A DNA stretch of 64,000 nucleotides from Natrarchaeobaculum sulfurireducens (GTDB lineage: Archaea > Halobacteriota > Halobacteria > Halobacteriales > Natrialbaceae), in assembly GCF_003430825.1 (NCBI RefSeq), contig NZ_CP024047.1, positions 2,356,001 through 2,420,000 of the forward strand, written 5' to 3'. A program made the translations under genes and the position numbers. A model generated the notes under the pieces. It did not search any database, had not been told where the DNA came from, and saw nothing but the letters and a program-made list of their open reading frames with translations. Below, piece after piece: positions 1-8,627 of the stretch; within the stretch, counting starts at the first letter, position 1, and each line of letters begins with the position of its first letter.

Positions 1-1192
1 CAACGAAGTAGAGGGCAAACAGTACCGTCAGCGGCACTAGCGCGAGTCCGAAGTACGTCACGAACGACGCCGCCTCCCGGCTCATCGTCGTCCAGCCGAG
101 CCAGGTCACCAGGATGAACAGGCCTACGACCACCGCGATTACGGCGGCATCGACGAACATGGTGACGAAGAGTTCGCCCAAGCTGCCGCCGATTTCGGTG
201 AGCGAGGCCTCCCGTTCGTCTACTTCGGCAGCAGCACCGATGTCTTCGGCAAGGAGTCCCTCTACGAGCCCGACAACTGCGCTTCTGAACCGATCGTTCG
301 TCGCCGCCCAGACGGTGAAGATCGTCCCGAGTACGACCGTCTGAACGTACGTCGTCGGATGCTCGAGGATCGGGTGGTCCTCGAGTCGGTACTGTGCGAG
401 AAACTGGACGACACCGATCGCCCCGAAGAGAATAACGACGTTGACCATCTGCTGGGGATGGACCAACAGGAGGGCAAATCCGGTGAGATAGACGAGGAGG
501 CTAAACGGCGAGATACCCAGCGGGAGCCGCTCGACCGTCGCCCGTCGACGGAGATATGCGACGAACGCGAAGATCACGACAGGAACCAGAAACAGGGCGT
601 TCGAGTTGGTGTGGATACCCATGTGCGTCGCGATGTTGTTAATCGGCAGGACCATCCAGGAGACGATCGCCGCCAGTCCGACGGCCAGCGCGTTGCCGGA
701 GATATTACGGACGACGAGCGGGACGAAAATCAGAAACGGCACGAAGAGGACGACCATCGTAAACAGGAGCGCCCGCTCGACCGGGACGCCCCCGAGGAAG
801 TGAAAGACACCGCCGAACGAGTGAACAGCCGGATAAAACAGCTCGTGTGGCGCTAACTCGCCGTCGACGAGGTCGCGGGTCCAGCCGAGGTGCGTCATCG
901 CATCGCCCATTCCCGAAAAGCGGTAGTTCCTGATGATCGGGAGACTCACAATCGAGGTGACGACCAGGCCGCCGAGCCCGATCGAAAGCGCTTGATCGCG
1001 GCCCCGACAGGTCAGCGCCGTCCCGACGGCAATCGCTAGCCCGAACGCGAAGCCGAGCCACACCACCGTCGGCGTCCCGGCGTAGACCGACGATTCGTAC
1101 GCGGACGCGGGATTCGCCCGCGCGAGGAACAACGCGAGTGCAACGGCGAGATAGCCGACAGCGAACGTCGCGTCGAGTGCCGGCCGTCTCAT
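1..1192 (-). CDS. Multi-pass membrane protein, GT-C/polymerase-like (partial, C-terminus off window)
   Basis: The frame is open from an ATG at 1192 to the left edge (397 codons seen). It encodes many hydrophobic segments, starting with one at residues 10-25. Around residues 95-125 it carries a conserved stretch (RFSGMGDAMTHLGW, then ELFYPAVHS) that is recognisably shared with the 627-residue protein at 58449-60332 (YMGQHDALTHLGW, DLFYPGIHT). The loop after the first helices with Asp/His resembles GT-C glycosyltransferases and Wzy/oligosaccharyltransferase-like proteins, but the exact family is not recognised. Its ATG overlaps the stop of a 15-codon mini-ORF and sits behind an ATAACAAA element. 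A role in polymer assembly at the membrane is inferred from context. Confidence 0.8.
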   Translation of the reverse strand, partial: MRRPALDATFAVGYLAVALALFLARANPASAYESSVYAGTPTVVWLGFAFGLAIAVGTALTCRGRDQALSIGLGGLVVTSIVSLPIIRNYRFSGMGDAMTHLGWTRDLVDGELAPHELFYPAVHSFGGVFHFLGGVPVERALLFTMVVLFVPFLIFVPLVVRNISGNALAVGLAAIVSWMVLPINNIATHMGIHTNSNALFLVPVVIFAFVAYLRRRATVERLPLGISPFSLLVYLTGFALLLVHPQQMVNVVILFGAIGVVQFLAQYRLEDHPILEHPTTYVQTVVLGTIFTVWAATNDRFRSAVVGLVEGLLAEDIGAAAEVDEREASLTEIGGSLGELFVTMFVDAAVIAVVVGLFILVTWLGWTTMSREAASFVTYFGLALVPLTVLFALYFV

Positions 1193-1236
1193 CGTCTCTC
1201 GCCCCAGCAGCTAATCGATCTCGAGTCGATACGCAT
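1189..1236 (-). CDS. Candidate 15-aa leader mini-ORF (MRIDSRSISCWGERR)
   Basis: ATG at 1236 lies 28 nt downstream of the ATAACAAA element at 1265-1275, the distance expected for a leaderless start. The ORF ends in TGA that shares ATGA with the start of the membrane protein at 1192. A purine-rich GGGGCGAGAG inside the mini-ORF could serve as the ribosome binding site of the main gene. It is Arg-rich like the other mini-ORFs of the window. The product may have no function of its own; the coupling is the supported part. Confidence 0.45.
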   Translation of the reverse strand: MRIDSRSISCWGERR

Positions 1237-1264
1237 GTCTTGCGGGAGCGTCACCGATTTCCGG

Positions 1265-1275
1265 GTTTGTTATAG
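1265..1275 (-). promoter_or_regulatory. ATAACAAA promoter element
   Basis: Reads CTATAACAAAC on the minus strand, 28 nt before the mini-ORF ATG at 1236 and 72 nt before the membrane protein ATG at 1192. It matches the element found before many other glycan genes here and sits where a TATA box is expected. Confidence 0.5.
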
Positions 1276-1556
1276 GCATCATATTCCCGACCGCCGCCCC
1301 GGCAGCGTCGATGCGTCGGCGCGACTGTCGGTGCCGTTGTCGGTCGGTGGCGCTCGAGTCGCCGGGGTGAGGCCTGGTACGCGGAGAAGAGAGTTCTCCG
1401 CGGGCACCACCGAATCGCAGATCACGGGTTCCGCGAAACCCGGCAGTACACTTCGTGTACGGTCTGATTTCACGATCGGTGGGCGATCAACGATTGTCAC
1501 TGTTTTTGAACTCGGGTGTCGAGGCTCGAGTCGACGGTACGTGCCGTCGTCCCATC

Positions 1557-2891
1557 ATGTCGTGGCTCGTCATCGACCGGATCGACGCCGACGGATCGAC
1601 GCTCGAGTGTACCCTTCGCCCCTCCGCCGACCTCGAGCGGTTTTTCACCGAAACGCCGTTTCGGGTCAGGTACGATCGTTCGATCGAGGCCGTTCCCGAC
1701 GCCGTCCTGGCGATTCCCGTCCTCGCGAACGTCTGTCCCGTCGCGTGGGCCAACGGTGCCGACGTCTACGTCGACGCGGTCGACGCCACCTTCGCCCAGG
1801 CACTCGAGGACGTCAAAACGTCGTTACTCGCCATGCACGACTTCCTCGAAGGGGGAACGCTGTACGCCAGAACGTGCGTCGACGTCGAGCCGCCGTCGAG
1901 CGGAAGCCGAGACAGGGACGCCAAGCGTGAGAGCGACAGTGCCCTGCTCTTCACCGGGGGTGTCGACTCGACGTGTTCGTACGTCCGCCACCGGGAGGAC
2001 GATCCGACGCTGGTGAGCATCCGCGGATGGACGATCACGCCCGACCCGGCCGACGACGAGAACTGGGCCCACCTCCGCGGACGTGTCTCCGACTTCGCCG
2101 ACCAGCGAGGGCTCGAGACGGCCTTTCTCGAGACGAACGCGCTCTCGGCGCTCGACCACGCGATGATACTGGCTCACTACAAGCGATTCGTCGACGGGGC
2201 CTGGTACAGCTCCGTCGGCCACGGACTCGGCCTGCTCGGACTCTGTGCGCCGATGGCCTACACGAGAGGGATCGCGGACGTCTACGTCGCCGCCACCCAC
2301 TGGGAGGGCATCGACCTCGAGTGGGGCTCGCGGCCGGATATCGACGATCACGTCCGCTGGAGCGGAACGCAGTGTCACCACGACGGCTACGAGTTGACCC
2401 GACAGGAACGACTCGACGTCATCGCCGACTACGTCGAGCAGGAGGACTCGACGCTCGAGCTCCAGACCTGTAACCGCCGGATGGACGGCAACTGCGGCGA
2501 GTGTGAAAAGTGCTATCGAACCGCCGTCGGGCTCCGGCTCTCCGGGCTCGAGCCGACCGCCCACGGCTATCCGTTCTCACAGCACGACTACGACGAGATC
2601 AGACGCGCTCTCGAGGGCGGCGCGTGGGAACTGGGTGAAGACGAACGGAACATGTGGGCGGACATCCGCGACCGAGTTCGCGAAACCGACCCCGAGACGC
2701 CACAGGAGCGGGCGTTCTTCGAGTGGCTGCTCACGCGTGACCTCGGGGCGCTGGTCTCCGAGTCCACGTCACCGCTGTCACATCGGCTTCTACGCGCGGG
2801 CGCACGGAACACACCTAACCGCGTCTACAACGTCGCCTATCCGACCTGGAAAGCGGTTCAGTCGGGTCTCGACCGCGTTCGCACCCGATAA
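1557..2891 (+). CDS. PP-loop ATPase (QueC/asparagine-synthase-like), glycan cluster
   Basis: The protein has 444 residues. A PP-loop signature FTGGVDS lies at residues 132-138, the nucleotide-binding motif of N-type ATP pyrophosphatases (QueC, asparagine synthetase, tRNA thiolases). Four cysteines at about C305, C313, C316 and C319 (CNRRMDGNCGECEKC) suggest a bound zinc as in QueC. No glutaminase domain is present. The N-terminal ~120 residues are not recognised. The ATG at 1557 is preferred over an in-frame start at 1455 because an AT-rich TTTTTGAA box lies about 50 nt upstream and homology-like sequence begins at 1557. Adenylating a carboxylate (amide formation on a uronic acid or peptide) fits its neighbours, but the substrate is unknown. 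Confidence 0.8.
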   Translation: MSWLVIDRIDADGSTLECTLRPSADLERFFTETPFRVRYDRSIEAVPDAVLAIPVLANVCPVAWANGADVYVDAVDATFAQALEDVKTSLLAMHDFLEGGTLYARTCVDVEPPSSGSRDRDAKRESDSALLFTGGVDSTCSYVRHREDDPTLVSIRGWTITPDPADDENWAHLRGRVSDFADQRGLETAFLETNALSALDHAMILAHYKRFVDGAWYSSVGHGLGLLGLCAPMAYTRGIADVYVAATHWEGIDLEWGSRPDIDDHVRWSGTQCHHDGYELTRQERLDVIADYVEQEDSTLELQTCNRRMDGNCGECEKCYRTAVGLRLSGLEPTAHGYPFSQHDYDEIRRALEGGAWELGEDERNMWADIRDRVRETDPETPQERAFFEWLLTRDLGALVSESTSPLSHRLLRAGARNTPNRVYNVAYPTWKAVQSGLDRVRTR

Positions 2892-2929
2892 CGGTTCAGT
2901 CGGGTCTCGACCGCGTCTGCCCCTGATAA
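2854..2929 (+). repeat. 38-bp tandem duplication across the stop codon
   Basis: Two adjacent 38-bp copies (2854-2891 and 2892-2929) both begin CGGTTCAGTCGGGTCTCGAC and end in GATAA. The first copy holds the last codons and the TAA of the PP-loop gene; the second lies wholly downstream. A few substitutions separate them. This looks like a slippage or unequal-exchange duplication. Confidence 0.85.
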
Positions 2930-2990
2930 CAGCTCCGTCACCCCACAGTGGGGCGTCGGGTGGCCCGAAACCTCGAGACGACCGGCCGCA

Positions 2991-3377
2991 TCAGCCGCGG
3001 TCGGGACGGTCGTCGCCTTCCTCGACGTCGATCTCGAGCGGTCGAACCTCGGATCGGTCCTCGCGCTCATCGCTGCCACCGACCGGGAGCTTCGTCCGGA
3101 GGTCGGCGGCGAACGACTGGACTTGATCGATCACCGTCTCGACTTCCTCTTGGAACTGCTCGACGGATCGCTCGACGTAGTGGACTCGTCCGGACGGAAT
3201 TCGTCGGACGATGTCGTGGCCTTCGTCGTCCTCGTCAGTCTTGACGATCCAGTGATCCTGAACGTACGCCACGTGTTCGTTCGGAATCGTCTTGTGGACC
3301 GTCCCTTCCGCAGGGTCGTCGTAGACGATCGTCGCCTCGCCGAGATCACGTTCGAGTTCGAGATCCTCGTCGACCAT
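2991..3377 (-). CDS. Conserved hypothetical haloarchaeal protein, 128 aa
   Basis: A highly acidic soluble protein with a core that reads like a small beta-rich domain (ATIVYDDPAEGTVHKTIPNEHVAYVQDHWIVK), a probable amphipathic helix (VEQFQEEVETVIDQVQSF) and an acidic tail. No signal peptide, membrane segment or catalytic motif is visible. It lies between convergent PP-loop and same-strand phosphodiesterase genes. The function is unknown; composition and codon use are those of the neighbours, so it is probably real. Confidence 0.7.
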   Translation of the reverse strand: MVDEDLELERDLGEATIVYDDPAEGTVHKTIPNEHVAYVQDHWIVKTDEDDEGHDIVRRIPSGRVHYVERSVEQFQEEVETVIDQVQSFAADLRTKLPVGGSDEREDRSEVRPLEIDVEEGDDRPDRG

Positions 3378-3431
3378 AGGTGTCCCTCTCGCTCGAGTCG
3401 GGTAGAAACGATGCTTGCGAACTGCCCCGAG

Positions 3432-5027
3432 TTACTCCATGTAGCCGAGGCCCTTCAGTCGATCTTCGACGTCGGTGAAGTCCTCTTCGACCGCTTCGTT
3501 GCCCCGGTTCGCCCGCGTGAGGGTTGTCCGTTGGACCTTCGTTCTCGAGGGGACCGCCTCGGGATCGAGCGCGTCGAAGAGGACGCGACCGTCGGCCTCC
3601 CGTGGGACGGGCTGGCCGATCCCGTGTAAGAGCGTCGGTGCGACGTCGACCACGCGGGCGCCACGGAGGGAGGCCCCGGCCTCGATCGGCGGTCCGCGAC
3701 AGAGGAGGATACCCGTACTGCGGTGGCTTGCAGCGTAGGTACCGGTCTCGCCGATCGGTTCGTCCGTGATCGCGTTCCGCGACTCGTAGCCGTCGACTGC
3801 GTTGACGATCAGGTCGGGCGAGCCGTCGTCGTTCGGAAACAGTTCGTCGCCGTCTTTGACGACGAGCAGGTCGTTTCCGTCATCGTCGGTAACCGACTCG
3901 AAGAGCGCCACGAGTTCAGCTTTGAGCTGGGGCACGTCGGTCGGGTCGACGACGCCGTCTTCGAACCGCTCGGTGTCGTTGATGTAACAGTTGCCCGCGT
4001 CGTGGACGAACGCGGCGGTGCGTTCGAAGTCCACGTCGTAGAGGGCGTGCTCGCCGGGAAGCTGTTCGGCAACCGAATCGAGCAACGTTCGGGGCAGCGT
4101 CGAGACGAGTCGCTCTTCGGAGATCCCGACGCGTCGAAGTGCATCTTTGATCCGATCACGGGAGAGGCCGAGGCTGGCGAGCGCTCCCCGTGCACCCTCG
4201 TCCTCGCGGCGGAAGAGGTAGCCTTCCCGCTCGAGGATGTGGTTGACGTAGACGAGTTCGTCGATCTCACCGAAGCCGTGGTCGGAGACGACGAACAGCG
4301 TCGCGTCGTGACGATCGGTGTACTCGATGACTTCGCCGATGATCTCGTCGAGTTGTGTGTAGTGAGCCAGCAGTCGGTCCATGTCCCAGACCAGATGCTG
4401 GAAGCGGTCGGGAGCGGTGTAGACGAAGAAAAACAGTTGCCAGTCGTCACCCGCCTGGTCCATCTGCAGGCGCATCAGTTCGCGGCGGTTCGCGAGCATC
4501 TCGTCGATCGCTCCCTCGAACGCCTCGAGTCGGTTCGCGTAGTCGGGATAGTTGATACTGATCTCGTAGTCGGGAATCCGGCGCTCGATCTCCTCGCCGA
4601 GTTCCGGCGGATGGGTGAACGTCTTTTCCGTCGATGGCGTCACCATTCCCGTGACCATGGTGCCGTCGATCTCGCTCGCCGGGAACGTCAACGGGACGTT
4701 GCCGACGTGCGCCGGTGAGAGTTGCTCCCACAGCGTCGGCTGTTTGAGATCACGGCTCGTGTACATCTCGTGAGAGTACGACGACGAGAGGTTCTGGAAG
4801 CCGTAGATCCCGTGTTTGTCCGGCCAGACGCCGGTCGCGATCGACGGCCAGGCCAGTGGCGTCGTCGGGGGCGTCGTGCTCTCGAGCGGGCCGGCGGCAC
4901 CCTCCTCGCGCAGCCGCTCGAAGTTCGGCAGTTCTCCGGCGTTGCACCACTGTTCGACGAGTCGCCACGGGACGCCGTCGAGACCGAGGACGAACGCTCG
5001 TTCTGACGTAGGTGTGGATCCGCTCAT
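3432..5027 (-). CDS. Alkaline-phosphatase-superfamily phosphodiesterase (type I NPP-like), 531 aa
   Basis: Metal and nucleophile motifs of nucleotide pyrophosphatase/phosphodiesterases are visible: D17 in FVLGLDGVP, the putative nucleophile Thr around residue 56 in TPLAWPSIATG with GVWPDKHGIYGF after it, D207 and H211 in APDRFQHLVW, D249/H250 in VVSDHGFGE, and a C-terminal His in AASHRSTG. There is no signal peptide, so it should act in the cytoplasm or on a lipid-linked substrate at the inner face. A clear paralog is encoded at 49660-51240, also within a glycan cluster. Hydrolysis or transfer of a phosphodiester on a glycan or lipid-linked precursor is inferred. No SD precedes the ATG at 5027; the ATAACAAA element lies 44 nt upstream. 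Confidence 0.88.
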   Translation of the reverse strand: MSGSTPTSERAFVLGLDGVPWRLVEQWCNAGELPNFERLREEGAAGPLESTTPPTTPLAWPSIATGVWPDKHGIYGFQNLSSSYSHEMYTSRDLKQPTLWEQLSPAHVGNVPLTFPASEIDGTMVTGMVTPSTEKTFTHPPELGEEIERRIPDYEISINYPDYANRLEAFEGAIDEMLANRRELMRLQMDQAGDDWQLFFFVYTAPDRFQHLVWDMDRLLAHYTQLDEIIGEVIEYTDRHDATLFVVSDHGFGEIDELVYVNHILEREGYLFRREDEGARGALASLGLSRDRIKDALRRVGISEERLVSTLPRTLLDSVAEQLPGEHALYDVDFERTAAFVHDAGNCYINDTERFEDGVVDPTDVPQLKAELVALFESVTDDDGNDLLVVKDGDELFPNDDGSPDLIVNAVDGYESRNAITDEPIGETGTYAASHRSTGILLCRGPPIEAGASLRGARVVDVAPTLLHGIGQPVPREADGRVLFDALDPEAVPSRTKVQRTTLTRANRGNEAVEEDFTDVEDRLKGLGYME

Positions 5028-5071
5028 GATTGTACTGAGAAGCCTGCTGTCCGGGGAGTTTCTGGAGGACC

Positions 5072-5083
5072 GCTTTGTTATAG
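5072..5083 (-). promoter_or_regulatory. ATAACAAAG promoter element
   Basis: Minus strand CTATAACAAAGC, 44 nt before the phosphodiesterase ATG at 5027. No mini-ORF is found in this leader. Confidence 0.5.
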
Positions 5084-5321
5084 AGCGTATTCAGCCCTGG
5101 CAGTGTTAGTTCGCCGACGTCGTCGCCCGGCGTAACGTTCACTCCGGCCTGACTGTCGGCTGTTCGGTGACGTTACCGTTGGCCATCCCGACTGTCGTCT
5201 CGGACTGAGGGTCGGACGCACCGATCGATCAGGCAGGTGGCCCAGCGGGGCGTTTCGAGAAGAGGGGACCGCTGATTCGGGCACGAACGCCTTAGCTGGC
5301 ACTCACAGCAGCAAAAGCCCG

Positions 5322-5334
5322 CAATAACAATACC
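5322..5334 (+). promoter_or_regulatory. ATAACAA promoter element
   Basis: CAATAACAATACC, 23 nt before the mini-ORF ATG at 5358 and 93 nt before the deacetylase ATG at 5428. Confidence 0.45.
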
Positions 5335-5357
5335 GCCCGATGGACTCCCTCTCGAGT

Positions 5358-5435
5358 ATGATTACGTACGGCTCGGTCGCACTCGCTCGTGGCGAGAATC
5401 GAAGGGCGCGACGCGAAGCGAGGACAGATGGGTAG
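5358..5435 (+). CDS. Candidate 25-aa Arg-rich leader mini-ORF
   Basis: Begins MITYGSVALARGENRR and stops at TAG 5433-5435, overlapping the deacetylase start (ATG 5428) by 8 nt. GAGGA at 5419-5423 within it can act as the SD of the deacetylase. An in-frame ATG at 5340 would give 31 residues but is too close to the promoter element. Seven arginines in the last 15 residues echo other mini-ORFs in the window. Confidence 0.4.
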   Translation: MITYGSVALARGENRRARREARTDG

Positions 5436-6378
5436 TGTCGTCTTCTCGCTCGACGCCGAACTCGGCTGGGGCTTTCACGACTTGGCGGAGCCGCCGGTCC
5501 AACGGGTCGAAGCGGGGCGACGTGGGTGGGAGCACTGTCTCGAGCTGTTCGAGGAGTTCGACGTGCCAGCGACCTGGGCCATCGTTGGCCACCTGTTGCT
5601 CGAGTCCTGTGACGGCCGACACGCAGCCCACCCGGCACCGGCAGGCTGGTTCGAGCGAGAGCGAACCGACTGGCGCGACCGCGAGGACCTCCGCTTTGCC
5701 CCCGACTTAGTCGACGCGGTGCTCGCCTCGTCGGTCGACCACGAGTTCGCGAGTCACTCTTTTTCGCACGTCCTCTTCGGCCAGCCCGAGGTCGATCGCG
5801 AGATCGCCGCCGCCGAACTCGAGCGAGCGGTCGACCTCGCCGCCGAGTGGGACCAGTCGATCGACTCGTTCGTCTATCCTCGAAACGACATCGGCCACCG
5901 GGACGTCCTCGCCGAGTACGGAGTCCGTGCATACCGCGGCCGGTCGCCGACCAGAGACGGCGTTCGTGGACTCTTCGATGCGGCCGTCCGCAGCCAGTCG
6001 CCGCTGGTCCGACCGACCGTCGACGAGTACGGCCTCGTGAACGTTCCGGCCTCGCTGTTCCTCTTCGGGTTCGAAGGACCCGCTCGAACGGTCACCGAAT
6101 CGGTCTGGACGGACCCAATGGTGCTTCAGGCCCGTCGTGGAATCGACGAGGCGGCCGCCCGTGACGGGATCTTCCACATCTGGTTTCACCCGAACAACCT
6201 GACGCGACCGCGGGACGCCCGCCGCCTGCGAACGATCCTCGCCTACGTCGACCGAACCCGACGCGGGACGGGACTCGAGGTCGAGACGATGGCCGACGTC
6301 GCTCGTCGAATCGACCGAAAACGCGGCATCGATGGCGGCACGGTCGCCTCGAGCGGCGGTCTCGAACGCCGACCGTAG
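5428..6378 (+). CDS. Polysaccharide deacetylase family protein, 316 aa
   Basis: The NodB-type fold is indicated by an N-terminal SLDAELGWGF (metal-binding acid at residue 9), FDVPATWAIVGHLL, and the metal-binding HSFSHV pair around residue 110, followed by SFVYPRNDIGH. There is no signal peptide, so it is likely cytoplasmic, acting on precursors. A paralog at 46662-47663 starts with nearly the same residues (MGSVVLSVDAELAWGFHDL), which fixes the start at 5428 rather than at an upstream in-frame codon. The product would remove N- or O-acetyl groups from glycan intermediates; the exact substrate is unknown. Confidence 0.9.
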   Translation: MGSVVFSLDAELGWGFHDLAEPPVQRVEAGRRGWEHCLELFEEFDVPATWAIVGHLLLESCDGRHAAHPAPAGWFERERTDWRDREDLRFAPDLVDAVLASSVDHEFASHSFSHVLFGQPEVDREIAAAELERAVDLAAEWDQSIDSFVYPRNDIGHRDVLAEYGVRAYRGRSPTRDGVRGLFDAAVRSQSPLVRPTVDEYGLVNVPASLFLFGFEGPARTVTESVWTDPMVLQARRGIDEAAARDGIFHIWFHPNNLTRPRDARRLRTILAYVDRTRRGTGLEVETMADVARRIDRKRGIDGGTVASSGGLERRP

Positions 6379-6408
6379 AAGCCGGAAAACACGGGCCCGA
6401 GCGGATGG

Positions 6409-8325
6409 CTACGACCACTCGCCGCCGTACTCCTCGCGCGTCGCGACTGTCACTTCGGTGTCACCGTCGGCGCTCGTCCCGACGACTTTCACGACGTCGT
6501 CGGTCTCCTCGGTGCTGAACTGTAGGTCACCGACCGTCGCCGACTCGTTGACTGACGGAATCTCCGTTTCTCCGACGCTCGAGCCGTCACTGATCACGGA
6601 GAGGGCGAACGCGTCGTCGGTCGGTTCGACGGCAACCTCGTGGCCATCCAGTCGCGCGGTCGCCACAACGGGGTCGGAAGCGTAGGACCTGATGGTTTCG
6701 TCGTCGTGCTCGAGGTCGACGGCGTACGCGGTCGTATTTCCGACGACGTCCCAGCCGGTTCGTTCGACGGCGACCTGTTCGTGCGAGCCGACGCCGCCGA
6801 GTTCGACGGTCTCCGTGCCCTCGTAGGCGAGGCCCTCCGGTGGGACGCCGACGGTCCAGAGCTGCCGCGTCTCGTCGACGACGATCACACCCGTCTGGGT
6901 CAGATCGAGCCCGTCCTCGGCTTGCTCGTCGATCGCCTCCGGCTCGAGGATCGGTCCCTGGCCGCTCGTGACGTTCTCCCCGTAGGCGACCGTGTAGCCG
7001 TCGACCTCGAGGGTGGCGTCGACCTCGTCTTCGAGGCCGGTATCGTCGACCGCCAACATGTTCAAGGGAACGCTCGGGAACGCGACGAGGACCGTCATAA
7101 CGAGCAGGAGGGCAACGGCGGCCTGACGACGCTCGAGCGGCCCTGTGGGGCCGCGGACGACCGACGGGAGCGCCGGAATCGCGAGCAGGAACGAGACCAT
7201 CAGGAGACCGAGCGCGACTGGCCCTAACGGCAGTCCAGTCACGGCGGCGGCTGCAAGCCCGAAGCCAGCGCCGAGCCCGATGAATGCGAGCCAGCCGAGG
7301 CCGAGCAGGCGACGGCTCGGGCCGTGGCCGTCGGCGACGAGATCACCGAAGAGCGACCGGTCGCTCCCTCCGGCGGCGACCGCCACCAGAACCGCGAGGG
7401 TCAGGACCATCGAGACCCCGACGGCCTGATAGCGTACGAACGTCCCGTCGGCACTCCAGACGAGCAACCAGAGACTCTGGGCGATTCCGAACAGCACCGT
7501 CGCGAAGAACACCCGCTCGAGCGATCGGCGCTGATTGCGGTGGCGCAAGAGCGCGACCGCGAGGACGACCCCGATCAGGAAGCCGAGCAGGTGGGCCTGA
7601 AAGCCGACTCCGGCCCAGGCTGGCGGCCCCGGCGGCCCCGGCTCGATCGTCGCCGTGAGGACGGGCTGGCTCAACGCCTGACCGAGCGTCGAAATCGTGC
7701 CGGTCGCGACCACGGCGACGACCGCCCAGAGGGGAAAGACGACGAGGGCGAATCCCGCGATGGCGTAGACGGCCCCCGAGAATCCGAGCCCGGGGCCTGC
7801 CGCGAAGACGGCCGTCACCACCGCGACGCCGAGGAAAGCGACGGGAACGACGACCAGCGCCCGAACCCAGGGCCGAGCCAGGAGGCCACGGTCGCTGTCC
7901 ATCCCGTCCGCTCGAGCCTCGAGCGGGGCGTCGGCCTCCGGTCGGCTCGAGGACTGACCCGGCGGATAGTGCCCCCAGGCGTACTCGACGAGCGGCGCGA
8001 ACGCGAGGGTCGCAGCCATGTTCGAGGCGAGGTGCCCCGGCGAGCCGTGGGCGATCCCGGCCGTCAGTTGGCCCATCGGGTAGAAGTACGACCACGTGAT
8101 AAACGGGAACGTGACCGGCTCGCTCCAGTGACGGAGTCCGCTCTGGGCGAGGAGATAGAATCCGACGACGATCGAGACGGTGAGAAGCGTCCCCCAGGGA
8201 ACGCCGTAGACGAACCGCGCTTCGAGTCGCGAGCGCCACTGCTTTCGGCCCTCGAGATACCAGACGATCGCGGAGACGGCGACGATCGTCACGGCCAGCG
8301 CGATCTGTGCGGGTGAAACCACCAT
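6409..8325 (-). CDS. Rhomboid family intramembrane serine protease with C-terminal extension, 638 aa
   Basis: Rhomboid signatures are complete: H93-x4-H98-x3-N102 in HGSPGHLASN, nucleophile S183 in GLGFSGAVYA, and the partner H245 in FQAHLLGFLIG. About ten membrane segments occur in the first ~470 residues. The last ~170 residues form a soluble acidic domain, probably extracellular, not recognised. The ATG at 8325 is chosen because the sequence upstream has no coding character and an AAATTTG box lies about 25 nt before it. The protease cleaves membrane proteins within the bilayer; its target is not known. It is convergent with the deacetylase gene, and a link to glycoprotein processing is only inferred. 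Confidence 0.9.
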   Translation of the reverse strand: MVVSPAQIALAVTIVAVSAIVWYLEGRKQWRSRLEARFVYGVPWGTLLTVSIVVGFYLLAQSGLRHWSEPVTFPFITWSYFYPMGQLTAGIAHGSPGHLASNMAATLAFAPLVEYAWGHYPPGQSSSRPEADAPLEARADGMDSDRGLLARPWVRALVVVPVAFLGVAVVTAVFAAGPGLGFSGAVYAIAGFALVVFPLWAVVAVVATGTISTLGQALSQPVLTATIEPGPPGPPAWAGVGFQAHLLGFLIGVVLAVALLRHRNQRRSLERVFFATVLFGIAQSLWLLVWSADGTFVRYQAVGVSMVLTLAVLVAVAAGGSDRSLFGDLVADGHGPSRRLLGLGWLAFIGLGAGFGLAAAAVTGLPLGPVALGLLMVSFLLAIPALPSVVRGPTGPLERRQAAVALLLVMTVLVAFPSVPLNMLAVDDTGLEDEVDATLEVDGYTVAYGENVTSGQGPILEPEAIDEQAEDGLDLTQTGVIVVDETRQLWTVGVPPEGLAYEGTETVELGGVGSHEQVAVERTGWDVVGNTTAYAVDLEHDDETIRSYASDPVVATARLDGHEVAVEPTDDAFALSVISDGSSVGETEIPSVNESATVGDLQFSTEETDDVVKVVGTSADGDTEVTVATREEYGGEWS

Positions 8326-8591
8326 TGGCGACTCTTGGGAAAGCGGACCCGTCAAATTTGGGTTATCGGCCTGTTGGGTTCCGTCCCGACTGGAAGCCCC
8401 GGTCGCTGTTGGAGACCGCCTCGCCGATGACATCCACCGGGTCCGGTGGGGTGGCTGTAGGCTGAGACACGCGAGGACAACGGATCGATACGAGACGTCC
8501 AGCGGCGACAACGGATCGGTACGAACGGGCCGAGGACGACAAGGGTGCGGTACGAAACGACCGCCGATCGACGGGCTCGCTGTACGACGCC

Positions 8592-8603
8592 GATAACAAA
8601 GCC
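8592..8603 (+). promoter_or_regulatory. GATAACAAAGCC promoter element
   Basis: Best match to the window consensus, 24 nt before the ATG at 8628. The gene downstream has no SD, which fits a leaderless or near-leaderless transcript. Confidence 0.6.
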
Positions 8604-8627
8604 CGCCCACGGCAGCCTCTCGGACAG

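Noticed and set aside
7324-8316. Rightward 330-codon frame
   Set aside because: Antisense to the rhomboid gene, whose catalytic motifs are complete.
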